Assembly: GCA_946478765.1 (NCBI GenBank)
Contig: CAMLDH010000226.1
Location: forward strand, 1-6,464
Reading direction: 5' to 3'
DNA length: 6,464 nucleotides
DNA from: an uncultured Oxalobacteraceae bacterium
GTDB taxonomy: Bacteria; Pseudomonadota; Gammaproteobacteria; Burkholderiales; Burkholderiaceae
Shown here: positions 1 to 6,352 of the stretch, one piece after another
How positions within the stretch are numbered: position 1 is the stretch's first letter
Layout: each line of letters opens with the position of its first letter
Made by a program: the position numbers and the translations under genes
The notes under the pieces: generated by a model
Database searches by the model: none
The model's input: only the letters and a program-made list of their open reading frames with translations
Told to the model about the DNA's origin: nothing

Positions 1-1
1 A

Positions 2-1186
2 TCATATTGCATCAAGCGCATTTTGCAAATCGCGCCGCAAATCCTCAACATGTTCTATCCCGACCGACAAGCGCACCAATGCATCGCCGATGCCCAGCAA
101 CGCGCGTTGCGCAGCCGGGATCGTCGCATGCGTCATGATGGCCGGATGCTCGATCAGGCTCTCGACGCCGCCCAGACTTTCCGCCAGTGAAAAAATCTCG
201 CATCGTTCCAGGAAGCGCCGCGCCCCTGCCAGATCGGTATTCAATTCAACCGAGATAATGCCGCCGAAGCCGTCCATCTGGCGCTGCGCCAGCGCATGCT
301 GCGGATGGGATGTCAGCCCCGGATAAAACACCTTTTTCACCTTGGCCTGCGTCTCCAGCCATTGCGCCAGCGCAAGCGCATTCGCGCAATGGCGCTCGAT
401 GCGCAACGCCAGCGTTTTCACGCCGCGCAATACGAGAAAGCTGTCGAACGGCCCGGCGATCGCGCCCACGGCATTCTGCAAAAATGCCAGCTGCTCGCGC
501 CACCGCGCCTGATGCGATTGACCGCCGACGATCGCGATGCCGCCGATGATGTCGGAATGACCGTTGAGATATTTTGTCGTCGAATGCACCACGATGTCGA
601 AGCCGCATTCCAGCGGCCGTTGCACGCACGGACTGGCAAAGGTATTGTCGGCCACCGCAATGATGCCGCGCGCGCGGCAGATGTGGGCGATCGCCTGCAG
701 GTCCGCCAGCTTCAGCATCGGATTGGTCGGCGTCTCGACCCAGACCATGCGCGTGTCGGGCCGGATTGCCGCCAGCAGCCGCTCCGGATCGGTCAGGTCG
801 ACGTAGGTAAAATCCAAGCCGGCGCTGCGCTTGCGCACCCGCTCGAACAGGCGATAGCTGCCACCGTACATGTCATCGCCGGCAATGATGTGCGCGCCGG
901 CATCGGCGATCTCCAGCACCGTCGCAATCGCCGCCAATCCCGATGCAAATGCGAACGCCTGTGCGCCGCCTTCCAGATCGGCGATGCAGCGCTCCAGCGC
1001 CCAGCGCGTCGGATTGTGCGAGCGGCCATAGTCCAGTCCCTTGTGCACGCCCGGACTGTCCTGCACATAGGTCGAGGTCGCATAAATCGGCGGCATGATC
1101 GCGCCGGTCGATGGATCGGGCGACTGTCCTGCATGGATCGCGCGGGTTGCGATATGCGCTTTTTTATCTGAAGAAGGTGGGCTCAC
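2..1186 (-). CDS. Cystathionine gamma-lyase / gamma-synthase family PLP enzyme
   Basis: Complete 394-residue protein of the Cys/Met-metabolism PLP-dependent family, the usual length for MetB, MetC and CGL enzymes. Visible landmarks are the PLP-phosphate Tyr53/Arg55 pair, the ASGLAA loop (81-86), active-site Tyr107 in DDMYGG, Asp180 in VADNTF, the Schiff-base Lys205 in STTKYLNGHSD, the AESLGGVESL segment (335-344), and Arg373 in RLSVG. Family knowledge: these enzymes make or cleave cystathionine in the cytoplasm. Coming directly after cystathionine beta-synthase, the likely job is gamma-cleavage to cysteine, 2-oxobutyrate and ammonia. Gamma-synthase activity cannot be excluded from sequence. 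The start is GTG (1184-1186); it overlaps the upstream stop as GTGA and has AGGA seven bases upstream, implying translational coupling. The stop is TGA at 2-4, so the gene is whole. The family call is firm; lyase versus synthase is inference. Confidence 0.93.
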   Translation of the reverse strand: MSPPSSDKKAHIATRAIHAGQSPDPSTGAIMPPIYATSTYVQDSPGVHKGLDYGRSHNPTRWALERCIADLEGGAQAFAFASGLAAIATVLEIADAGAHIIAGDDMYGGSYRLFERVRKRSAGLDFTYVDLTDPERLLAAIRPDTRMVWVETPTNPMLKLADLQAIAHICRARGIIAVADNTFASPCVQRPLECGFDIVVHSTTKYLNGHSDIIGGIAIVGGQSHQARWREQLAFLQNAVGAIAGPFDSFLVLRGVKTLALRIERHCANALALAQWLETQAKVKKVFYPGLTSHPQHALAQRQMDGFGGIISVELNTDLAGARRFLERCEIFSLAESLGGVESLIEHPAIMTHATIPAAQRALLGIGDALVRLSVGIEHVEDLRRDLQNALDAI

Positions 1187-2559
1187 GATAGCGTCCTGCG
1201 CAAATGGTTGAGAAGGTCGAAGCGGGTGATCAAGCCGTAGAAGTGGTCGCCGTCGGCAATCAGCGCCACCAGCCCGCGGTCGAGCGTGGCGCGCAGGCGC
1301 GCCAGACCGGCTGATGGATGCAGGGTCTCGATGCGCGCCGTCATCGTGCCGCCGACCGAGCTCTGGAATCCGGCCGGCTCGGACGCGACATGCAGCAATA
1401 GATCGGACTCGTCGAGAATGCCGACCAGATGTCCCGCGTCGAGCACCGGCAGTTGCGACAGGTCGGCGCCGCGCATGCGATTGAATGCCGTCAGCAGCGT
1501 GTCGGAAGGCGCCACGCTCACTACTTCGCCCTCATCGAAACGGCGTCCGATCAGGTCGCGCAGATCGCCCAACACCGGCCGCTTCAGCAACCCCTGATCG
1601 AACATCCAGCCGTCGTTGTAGAGTTTCGACAAATAGCGCGTGCCGGTATCGCACACGAAGCTCACGACGCGCTTCGGTGTCGTCTGTTCGCGGCAGTAGC
1701 GGAGCGCGGCTGCCAAGAGCGTGCCGGTCGACGAGCCGCCGAGTATGCCTTCCACGCGCAGCAAGGTCCGTGCAGTGCCGAAGCTTTCTTCATCGCTGAT
1801 GGTGTAGGCGCGCCGCACGCCGCGCATGTCGGCGATCGCCGGAATGAAATCTTCGCCGATGCCTTCGACCGTCCACGAACCGCTGGTCGTGGCGATGTGT
1901 CCGGTCTGCACATATTCGGCCAGGATCGAGCCTTGCGGATCGGCCAGCACGAATTCCAGTTGCGGCTGCACGGTGCGAAAGAAGCGCGTCAACCCGGTCA
2001 GCGTGCCGGACGAGCCCACGCCCACCACGATGGCATCCAGCTTGTGCTCGGTTTGCGCCCAGATCTCCGGCCCGGTGGTGGTTTCGTGCGCCAGTGGATT
2101 GGCCGGATTATTGAACTGGTCCGCGAAAAACGCGCCCGGCAGTTCGCGCGCCAAGCGCGCCGCATAATCCTGGTAGTACTCCGGATGGCCTTTGCCGACA
2201 TCCGAGCGCGTGAGATGCACTTCGGCGCCGAGCGCTTTCAGATGCAGGATTTTCTCGGTCGACATCTTGTCCGGCACCACCAGCACCACGCGATAACCCT
2301 TGACGCGCGCGATCAGCGCCAGGCCGAGGCCGGTGTTGCCGGCAGTGGCCTCCACCACTACGCCGCCCGGCTGTAGACGGCCGTCGGCTTCCGCCGCTTC
2401 GATCATCGACCGTCCGATCCGGTCCTTGATGGAGCCGCCCGGATTTTGCGATTCGAGTTTCAGAAACAGCTGGCATGGTCCGGTGTCGAGGCGCGTCACT
2501 TCGATCAGCGGCGTGTTGCCGATCAACGCGAGTACGGCGGGATTCGATTGGCTTTGCAT
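1183..2559 (-). CDS. cbs: Cystathionine beta-synthase with C-terminal CBS-domain pair
   Basis: A 458-residue fold-type II PLP enzyme condensing serine and homocysteine to cystathionine, the first step of reverse transsulfuration. The catalytic core (about 5-320) shows IGNTPLIE (13-20), the PLP lysine Lys45 in NPGGSIKDR, the TAGNTG substrate loop (72-77), the phosphate-binding GSSGT (182-186), EGILGGSSTG (270-279) and CDTGTRYLSK (303-312). Residues about 335-455 form two CBS repeats (a Bateman module) ending in YGLITRFDLL. There is no N-terminal extension, so the heme-binding region of the mammalian enzyme is absent, as in yeast and in the Pseudomonas PA0399-type enzyme. The ATG start has a strong GGAGGA site (2564-2569) four bases upstream. 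It is the first gene of an operon with the downstream gamma-lyase-family gene. The CBS tail argues against plain O-acetylserine sulfhydrylase (CysK/CysM). Whether the tail binds AdoMet cannot be read here. Confidence 0.95.
   Translation of the reverse strand: MQSQSNPAVLALIGNTPLIEVTRLDTGPCQLFLKLESQNPGGSIKDRIGRSMIEAAEADGRLQPGGVVVEATAGNTGLGLALIARVKGYRVVLVVPDKMSTEKILHLKALGAEVHLTRSDVGKGHPEYYQDYAARLARELPGAFFADQFNNPANPLAHETTTGPEIWAQTEHKLDAIVVGVGSSGTLTGLTRFFRTVQPQLEFVLADPQGSILAEYVQTGHIATTSGSWTVEGIGEDFIPAIADMRGVRRAYTISDEESFGTARTLLRVEGILGGSSTGTLLAAALRYCREQTTPKRVVSFVCDTGTRYLSKLYNDGWMFDQGLLKRPVLGDLRDLIGRRFDEGEVVSVAPSDTLLTAFNRMRGADLSQLPVLDAGHLVGILDESDLLLHVASEPAGFQSSVGGTMTARIETLHPSAGLARLRATLDRGLVALIADGDHFYGLITRFDLLNHLRRTLS
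1194..1197 (-). promoter_or_regulatory. Ribosome binding site for the GTG-started gamma-lyase gene
   Basis: On the minus strand AGGA lies seven bases before GTG (1186-1184), inside the last codons of the beta-synthase gene. It supports the GTG start and the four-base GTGA overlap with the preceding TGA stop. No ATG start with a comparable site is evident nearby. Confidence 0.6.
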
Positions 2560-2589
2560 GGCGTCCTCCGGGCAACGAAAGAGCGGCGA

Positions 2590-2618
2590 ATCGTAGCGTC
2601 CGTGGCAAGATACCGCAA
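2590..2618 (-). promoter_or_regulatory. Candidate sigma70 promoter of the cbs operon
   Basis: Reading the minus strand, TTGCGG (2618-2613) and TACGAT (2595-2590) are separated by exactly 17 bases. Each matches the sigma70 consensus at four of six positions. Transcription would begin near 2583, giving a leader of roughly 25 bases that includes the GGAGGA ribosome site. This is a motif match only. A second TATAAA-like hexamer near 2640 has no acceptable -35 partner. Confidence 0.4.
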
Positions 2619-2801
2619 CGAACTTTTCCGTGTTTGTTTATACCGGGAATGCCGCGCCACACGCTGCTGTCATGAGAGGAAAGTATGCGCCTTTTTTTGT
2701 TGTCGGCGTAGGTACGAGATGTCGCATGACGAAAGACACATTGTTCGCTGTCGGCATGCAAAGTTCCGGCTACGATCTGCTACTTCTGTTCTAAAAAAAA
2801 T

Positions 2802-3596
2802 TCAATGAATGCACTCAAGCCAGTGTGCCAGTACGGCATTGAATTCTGATGGACGCTCCAGATTCGGCATGTGTCCTGCGCCTTCAATCACGTCCAGTTT
2901 CGCATGGGGAATCAAACTGTGCATCCATTCCGCATCGCTCACCGGGGTGAATTCATCTTCTCTGCCTACGACAATCAACGTGGGCACGGCAATCGTCGGC
3001 AAGAGCGGCACGTAATCCCTGCGTTCGATACGACCGCGCAAAGACGCGGCGGCGCCTTCGGGCGATGTGTGCTGCATCATTTTCAACACATGTGCGGCAA
3101 CCGCAGGGCGGCTTTCGATAGTGGCCGGCGCGATCATTTTTGGCAAGACTTCTATTGCGTAATCGCGCAAGCCTTCACGCAAGATCCGCTCGCTCGTCTT
3201 GATCCGATTTTCCCTGACTTGCGGCGTATCGAGCTGTGCAAAGGTGTCCGCCAGCATCAGTGCACGTACGCGCTCTGGAAATTGCCGATAAAACTCCAGC
3301 ACGATTTGCCCGCCCATGGAAAGACCACCGAGAACAATCTGTTCAACACCGAGATGATCCAGCAAGGCATGAATGTCTTGTGCATGCTCTTCCAGGGTTA
3401 CCTTGCCTGCGCTAATTGCGGATTCTCCATAGCCGCGCAAATCCGGTGTGATCACCCGATGTGTCGCACTGAACAAGCTTGCCTGAGGCGACCACATCGA
3501 TCGATTGAAAGGATGCCCATGAACAAAAACAAGCGCGTTGCCGTTGCCCAGATCGTCATAGCCGATCGCCGTGCCTTTGATGTTTGCAATGCTCAA
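2802..3596 (-). CDS. Alpha/beta-fold hydrolase
   Basis: A 264-residue single-domain alpha/beta hydrolase, typical in length for enol-lactonase, esterase and haloperoxidase-like members. The oxyanion-side motif VHGHPFNRSMW covers 25-35. The nucleophile elbow is GLSMGG (91-96) with Ser93, and the likely triad partners are Asp214 in GREDEFTPV and His242 in GAGHMPNLERP. No signal peptide is seen, so it is probably cytoplasmic. The overall pattern resembles 3-oxoadipate enol-lactonase (PcaD), but no protocatechuate-pathway gene is nearby, so the substrate is unknown. The start is TTG (3594-3596), chosen because GGAGGA sits six bases upstream and the protein then begins at the usual place before the first beta strand. 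The next methionine is residue 34, inside the conserved fold. It lies 61 bases downstream of the permease gene on the same strand, so co-transcription is plausible. Confidence 0.92.
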   Translation of the reverse strand: MSIANIKGTAIGYDDLGNGNALVFVHGHPFNRSMWSPQASLFSATHRVITPDLRGYGESAISAGKVTLEEHAQDIHALLDHLGVEQIVLGGLSMGGQIVLEFYRQFPERVRALMLADTFAQLDTPQVRENRIKTSERILREGLRDYAIEVLPKMIAPATIESRPAVAAHVLKMMQHTSPEGAAASLRGRIERRDYVPLLPTIAVPTLIVVGREDEFTPVSDAEWMHSLIPHAKLDVIEGAGHMPNLERPSEFNAVLAHWLECIH

Positions 3597-3602
3597 GATA
3601 TT

Positions 3603-3608
3603 TCCTCC
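3603..3608 (-). promoter_or_regulatory. Ribosome binding site deciding the hydrolase TTG start
   Basis: The minus strand reads GGAGGA six bases before TTG (3596-3594). A nearer-looking ATG further upstream lies before this site and opens only a six-codon frame that stops at TGA overlapping the TTG. It is therefore not the start of the hydrolase. Confidence 0.65.
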
Positions 3609-3657
3609 GTCATGAAATGATGGCCGCTTGTGCAGTAGTGCTTATCGCATGCCCATG

Positions 3658-4632
3658 TTATTCGCTGGCGGTTTCAGGCGCATCTGATACAGAACGATGA
3701 TTGCCGGCCCGCTTCGGCGCCGGCTTCAAACGCATCACGCCCAGCATCACCAAACTCAGGCCCAGCAGTTGCAGTACCGACAGCGACTCGCCCAGCAACA
3801 GCCAAGCCGCAAACACGGTCAAGACCGGTCCCAGCGTACCGACCGCCGCTGCTTGCCCCGCGCCCAAGCGCTGGATCGCCAGCGCCAGCCACCAGATCGG
3901 CAAGACCGTCGACAACAACGCCATCCATGCCGCATTGCTCCACACTGCCGGCGGCAAGTGCATCAGCGCTTGCGGTTGCCCCAACAATACAAAATGCGCC
4001 AGCACCAACACGCAGGAAGCGCTACCGGCCAGCCCGGTCAAGCGCATCGAGCCGATCCGTTCCACCATGTCGCCGGTTCCCAGGTAATACAGTGCATACG
4101 TCACCGCGCTGGCAAATACCCAGGCCGCGCCGGTCCACACATTGACGCCATGCCCGCTCTGATCAAGGTCATGCGCAAATGCAATGACCAGCCCGGCATA
4201 GCAAATGGCCAGCGCGCGCCACACCTTTGCATCGGGCTGGCGCCGCGTCAACCATGCCTGCAGCAGAAGCACAATGGTGGGATAGAGATACAGGATCAAT
4301 CGTTCCAGCCCCGCGGTAATGTAGGCAAGCCCCTGAAAATCGAACAGGCTCGCCAGGTAATAACCGAGGCAGGCCAGCAGCCACACGCGGCCGATATCGG
4401 TACGCGTGAGAGAAAGCGCTCCATTGCCGCCGCTTCTGTATAGCAGCCAAAGAAAGAGCGGCAGCGCGAAGCCCATCCGCAATGCCAGCAGCGTCAACGC
4501 ATCGACCGGACCGGCTGCATAGGCGAGTTTGACGAAAACCGCCTTGAGCGAGAATCCCGCCGCAGCCAGGACCGCATACAGGCGGCCATCCTGCGACCAA
4601 GCGGTAATTCGGTGGCGAAGAATCGCGTTCAT
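3658..4632 (-). CDS. EamA/DMT-family transporter, ten predicted membrane helices
   Basis: A 324-residue, highly hydrophobic protein with ten apparent helices at about 18-38, 44-65, 82-102, 107-128, 137-153, 165-185, 196-217, 228-252, 258-279 and 284-301. This is the duplicated five-plus-five layout of EamA (drug/metabolite transporter superfamily) permeases. The second repeat carries LGAGQAAAVGTLGPV (256-270) and the WLLLGE-type end of helix nine (277-282), both typical of the family. A polar C-terminal tail (about 302-324) should be cytoplasmic. DMT permeases mostly export small metabolites or amino acids; the substrate cannot be deduced here. ATG start with AGGA eight bases upstream, and TAA stop at 3658-3660. 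It is divergent from a LysR-type regulator, 119 bases from that gene's chosen start, which suggests the regulator controls it. The hydrolase gene follows after 61 bases. Confidence 0.94.
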   Translation of the reverse strand: MNAILRHRITAWSQDGRLYAVLAAAGFSLKAVFVKLAYAAGPVDALTLLALRMGFALPLFLWLLYRSGGNGALSLTRTDIGRVWLLACLGYYLASLFDFQGLAYITAGLERLILYLYPTIVLLLQAWLTRRQPDAKVWRALAICYAGLVIAFAHDLDQSGHGVNVWTGAAWVFASAVTYALYYLGTGDMVERIGSMRLTGLAGSASCVLVLAHFVLLGQPQALMHLPPAVWSNAAWMALLSTVLPIWWLALAIQRLGAGQAAAVGTLGPVLTVFAAWLLLGESLSVLQLLGLSLVMLGVMRLKPAPKRAGNHRSVSDAPETASE

Positions 4633-4693
4633 GAGGATATTCCTGCGTAATCAATTTCAGGGGAAATCGGATAAGCCTTATTCTGATGCGCAG

Positions 4694-4722
4694 GCATATA
4701 ATCGAAAATGCGTATTTTATGC
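4694..4722 (+). promoter_or_regulatory. Candidate LysR-type operator overlapping the regulator's -10 element
   Basis: GCATATAAT (4694-4702) and ATTTTATGC (4714-4722) are an inverted repeat matching at eight of nine positions around an 11-base centre. T4702 and A4714 give the T-N11-A geometry of LysR-family binding boxes. A nested AAAAT-N4-ATTTT dyad lies at 4705-4718. The left arm contains a perfect TATAAT (4697-4702) on the plus strand, with no good -35 hexamer at 16-18 bases. Binding here would block the regulator's own promoter and could also influence the divergent permease. Confidence 0.5.
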
Positions 4723-4751
4723 AGCCACCCTTCGCGAAAGGCGAAACCTCG

Positions 4752-5654
4752 ATGCGCTTCGATTTGACCGACCTGCGCTTGCTGCTCGCCATCGGCGACG
4801 CCGGCAGCCTGAGCCGGGCGGCGGCGGATTTTCCGATTGCGCTGTCGGCCGCCAGCAGCCGCTTGCGCAATCTGGAACATCGGCTGGGATTGACGCTCTT
4901 CCTGCGTCACGCCGACGGCATGACGCCGACACCGGCGGGCCGCATTGCGCTCGACCAGGCGCGCCGCGTGATTGCGGAAGCCGGCCACCTGAATCAGGCG
5001 CTCGACGCGCTGGCCGGCCGCAGCCGCGTGCGCGTGCGGCTGGCCGCAAACACGGTGGCCAACAGCACATTCCTGCCGCAAGCGCTCGGCCCGTTTCTGG
5101 CCGACTATCCCGAGGTGGATTTGCACATCGATGAATGCCTCAGCGCCGATATCCTGCGGGCGCTGCTCGCGGGCGAGGTCGATATCGGCGTACTCGATGG
5201 CAATCTGCCCTTGGATGGCATCGTTTCCTTGCCGTTCCGGCATGACCGCCTGGTACTGCTGACGCCGCCAGACCATCCGCTTGCGGCACGCGGCCATTGC
5301 CTGTTTCGGGAAACCCTGTCCTATCCGTTTGTCGGCATGCCGGCCGAACGGGCAATGCAGGGCTTCATCGAGGAAATGGCGGTGCTGCTGGGAACGCCGC
5401 TCACGATGCGGGTCCGCGCGCCGAGTTTTTCGGCGATCGCGCAACTCGTGGCGCAAGGCGCAGGACTTGCCGTGCTGCCGGAAGCCGCTGCCAGGCGGCA
5501 CAACGAATCCCTGCCAGCCGTGATGGTCGCGTTGGACGACCCATGGGCGACGCGCGAGCTTCGCCTGTGCGTGCGCAATCTGGACGCGCTGTCGGCGCAG
5601 GCCCGGCAACTGGTTGCGTACCTGGCCGGCATGGTGCCGGCCGCGACTGCTTGA
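4752..5654 (+). CDS. LysR-family transcriptional regulator
   Basis: A 300-residue LysR-type regulator, the standard family length. Residues about 3-62 form the winged helix-turn-helix: DLRLLLAIGDAGSLSRAAAD, then a recognition region around SAASSRLRNLE, ending at LTPTPAG-like TPTPAGR (58-64). A linker helix follows, then a periplasmic-binding-protein-like effector domain at about 93-292, including DIGVLDG (144-150), a second half starting near FVGMP, and AQGAGLAVLPE (234-244). The frame is open back to an ATG at 4686. I place the start at ATG 4752 because a perfect TATAAT (4697-4702) lies inside the extension and the family normally begins a few residues before this helix; AAGG precedes it by ten bases. 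ATG 4719 is the other option. It is divergent from the permease gene, its likely target. The effector is unknown. Confidence 0.94.
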   Translation: MRFDLTDLRLLLAIGDAGSLSRAAADFPIALSAASSRLRNLEHRLGLTLFLRHADGMTPTPAGRIALDQARRVIAEAGHLNQALDALAGRSRVRVRLAANTVANSTFLPQALGPFLADYPEVDLHIDECLSADILRALLAGEVDIGVLDGNLPLDGIVSLPFRHDRLVLLTPPDHPLAARGHCLFRETLSYPFVGMPAERAMQGFIEEMAVLLGTPLTMRVRAPSFSAIAQLVAQGAGLAVLPEAAARRHNESLPAVMVALDDPWATRELRLCVRNLDALSAQARQLVAYLAGMVPAATA

Positions 5655-5689
5655 GCGGGTGGGCGTGCTTGCCGGATCGCCAAACCTCT

Positions 5690-5730
5690 CGGCCGACGGT
5701 CAGGGTTGCGCCATCGGCCGCATTGACCGT
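5690..5730. repeat. Inverted repeats in the convergent gap; possible weak terminator
   Basis: ACGGTCA (5696-5702) and TGACCGT (5724-5730) are exact complements around a 21-base loop. CGGCCGA (5690-5696) and TCGGCCG (5714-5720) form a second, mutually exclusive seven-base stem. The site lies in the 98-base gap between two convergent genes, where a two-way terminator would be expected. Neither strand has a T-run after the stem, so it is not a canonical intrinsic terminator. Confidence 0.3.
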
Positions 5731-5752
5731 GAACAGTTGGCGTTCGCTTCGC

Positions 5753-6118
5753 TCAAAACCGGTATTCAGCCACCACGTATTTATTGAAACTGTGCTTTGT
5801 ACCGCCGGGCAAAACATCAACCAGCTTCTTGGGGTTGGATGCCGAAATAAAAATATCCGCCACTTGATCCTTGCAACGGAATTTCGTTGCAGGACTCAAT
5901 ATCTCGCTCGCCTTGATTTTCAAGTGCCGGAACATCTTCGCCTTCTCGCTGCAGATCAAAAAGTGACGTTCCTGCTTGAAGCCGGCCAAGGGAATATTCA
6001 GCCACCAGCCTTCATCCCCGGCGTACGGCACAACAGCGGACCACTGCGTATTACGCTCGTTGAGGATAGGGGAGCCGAGGGCTTCGTTGACGCGTTTGAT
6101 GGCTTCGGTTTTGGTCAT
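5753..6118 (-). CDS. Hypothetical 121-residue protein
   Basis: I do not recognise this protein. It is 121 residues with no membrane helix or signal peptide. It begins with a basic helix (MTKTEAIKRVNEAL, 1-14), has an aromatic stretch EGWWLNIPLAGF (36-47), a central basic segment FRHLKIKASE (63-72), and ends in VVAEYRF. This suggests a small soluble, mildly basic, mixed alpha/beta protein. The start is ATG (6116-6118) with only a weak AAAGA upstream; the stop is TGA at 5753-5755. Codons are less GC-biased than in the five genes to the left, and the upstream DNA is AT-rich, which may mean later acquisition. It is convergent with the LysR gene and has no visible operon partner. An exact 15-base repeat element lies about 68 bases before its start. 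Real coding is likely but not certain. Confidence 0.6.
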   Translation of the reverse strand: MTKTEAIKRVNEALGSPILNERNTQWSAVVPYAGDEGWWLNIPLAGFKQERHFLICSEKAKMFRHLKIKASEILSPATKFRCKDQVADIFISASNPKKLVDVLPGGTKHSFNKYVVAEYRF

Positions 6119-6169
6119 GGGTGTCTTTTGATAATGATGTGCTGAGCGTTAGCATAAACAAAAAGTCTG

Positions 6170-6196
6170 TTGACAACGCCTTTTAAGTACTACAGT
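6170..6196 (+). promoter_or_regulatory. Possible rightward promoter with operator-like dyad
   Basis: A consensus TTGACA (6170-6175) is followed after 15 bases by TACAGT (6191-6196), a partial -10 match, inside the dyad TACA-GT-TGTA (6191-6200). The spacing is short, so the promoter is doubtful. On the opposite strand TTGTCA (6176-6171) overlaps the same place and could serve the 121-residue gene with TATGCT (6156-6151), but that spacing is also poor at 14. Confidence 0.25.
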
Positions 6197-6352
6197 TGTA
6201 CTTTGCTTTGTGGTAGTTCTTCGTGGCAGTTTTTGGTCAAGAATTTTGCTTCAGCAGCTATGTTTAATCACAAAATATTTCTGCTGTTTCATCAACCATT
6301 TCTTGTTGGTTATCGAAAGCAGTACCGACAATTAATCTACAACTGTAGTACT
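6186..6352. repeat. 167-base element bounded by exact 15-base inverted repeats
   Basis: AGTACTACAGTTGTA (6186-6200) recurs as its exact reverse complement TACAACTGTAGTACT (6338-6352). The outer AGTAC is preserved in mirrored orientation at both ends, as in terminal inverted repeats. The 137-base interior is AT-rich and has no complete gene, fitting a small non-autonomous element. Both arms also contain TACA-N2-TGTA, the core of BlaI/MecI/CopY-type operators, so two inverted operators are the alternative. No clear target-site duplication is visible: flanks read TTTTA on the left and AAGGA on the right. Confidence 0.5.

Noticed and set aside
296..1171. Long plus-strand open frame opposite the gamma-lyase gene
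   Set aside because: It is antisense to a full-length conserved enzyme, rich in Arg/His/Gln runs, and typical of shadow frames in GC-rich DNA.
1429..2376. 315-codon plus-strand frame opposite the beta-synthase gene
   Set aside because: Same reason: the minus strand encodes an intact enzyme with all catalytic motifs, and the shadow has no recognisable domain.
2684..2710. Tiny plus-strand frame (MRLFLLSA) with AGAGGAAAG just before the ATG
   Set aside because: It points away from the cbs operon, has no downstream plus-strand gene to lead, and contains no Cys or Met codons beyond the start, so an attenuation leader is not supported.
2108..2761. Minus-strand 217-codon frame overlapping the cbs start
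   Set aside because: It is out of frame with the conserved enzyme, crosses its promoter region and has no domain; Arg/Ser-rich shadow.
2793..2818. T-run directly after the hydrolase stop as an intrinsic terminator (minus strand)
   Set aside because: The run of eight T follows only ATTCA-T-TGAAT, whose one-base loop cannot form a real hairpin; no GC-rich stem precedes it.
3597..3657. Separate promoter for the hydrolase in the 61-base gap
   Set aside because: No -35/-10 pair with acceptable spacing is visible; read-through from the permease gene is simpler.
4629..5609. 326-codon minus-strand frame across the LysR gene
   Set aside because: It is antisense to a complete LysR regulator and its start lies inside that gene; low-complexity Arg/Gln composition marks it as a shadow.
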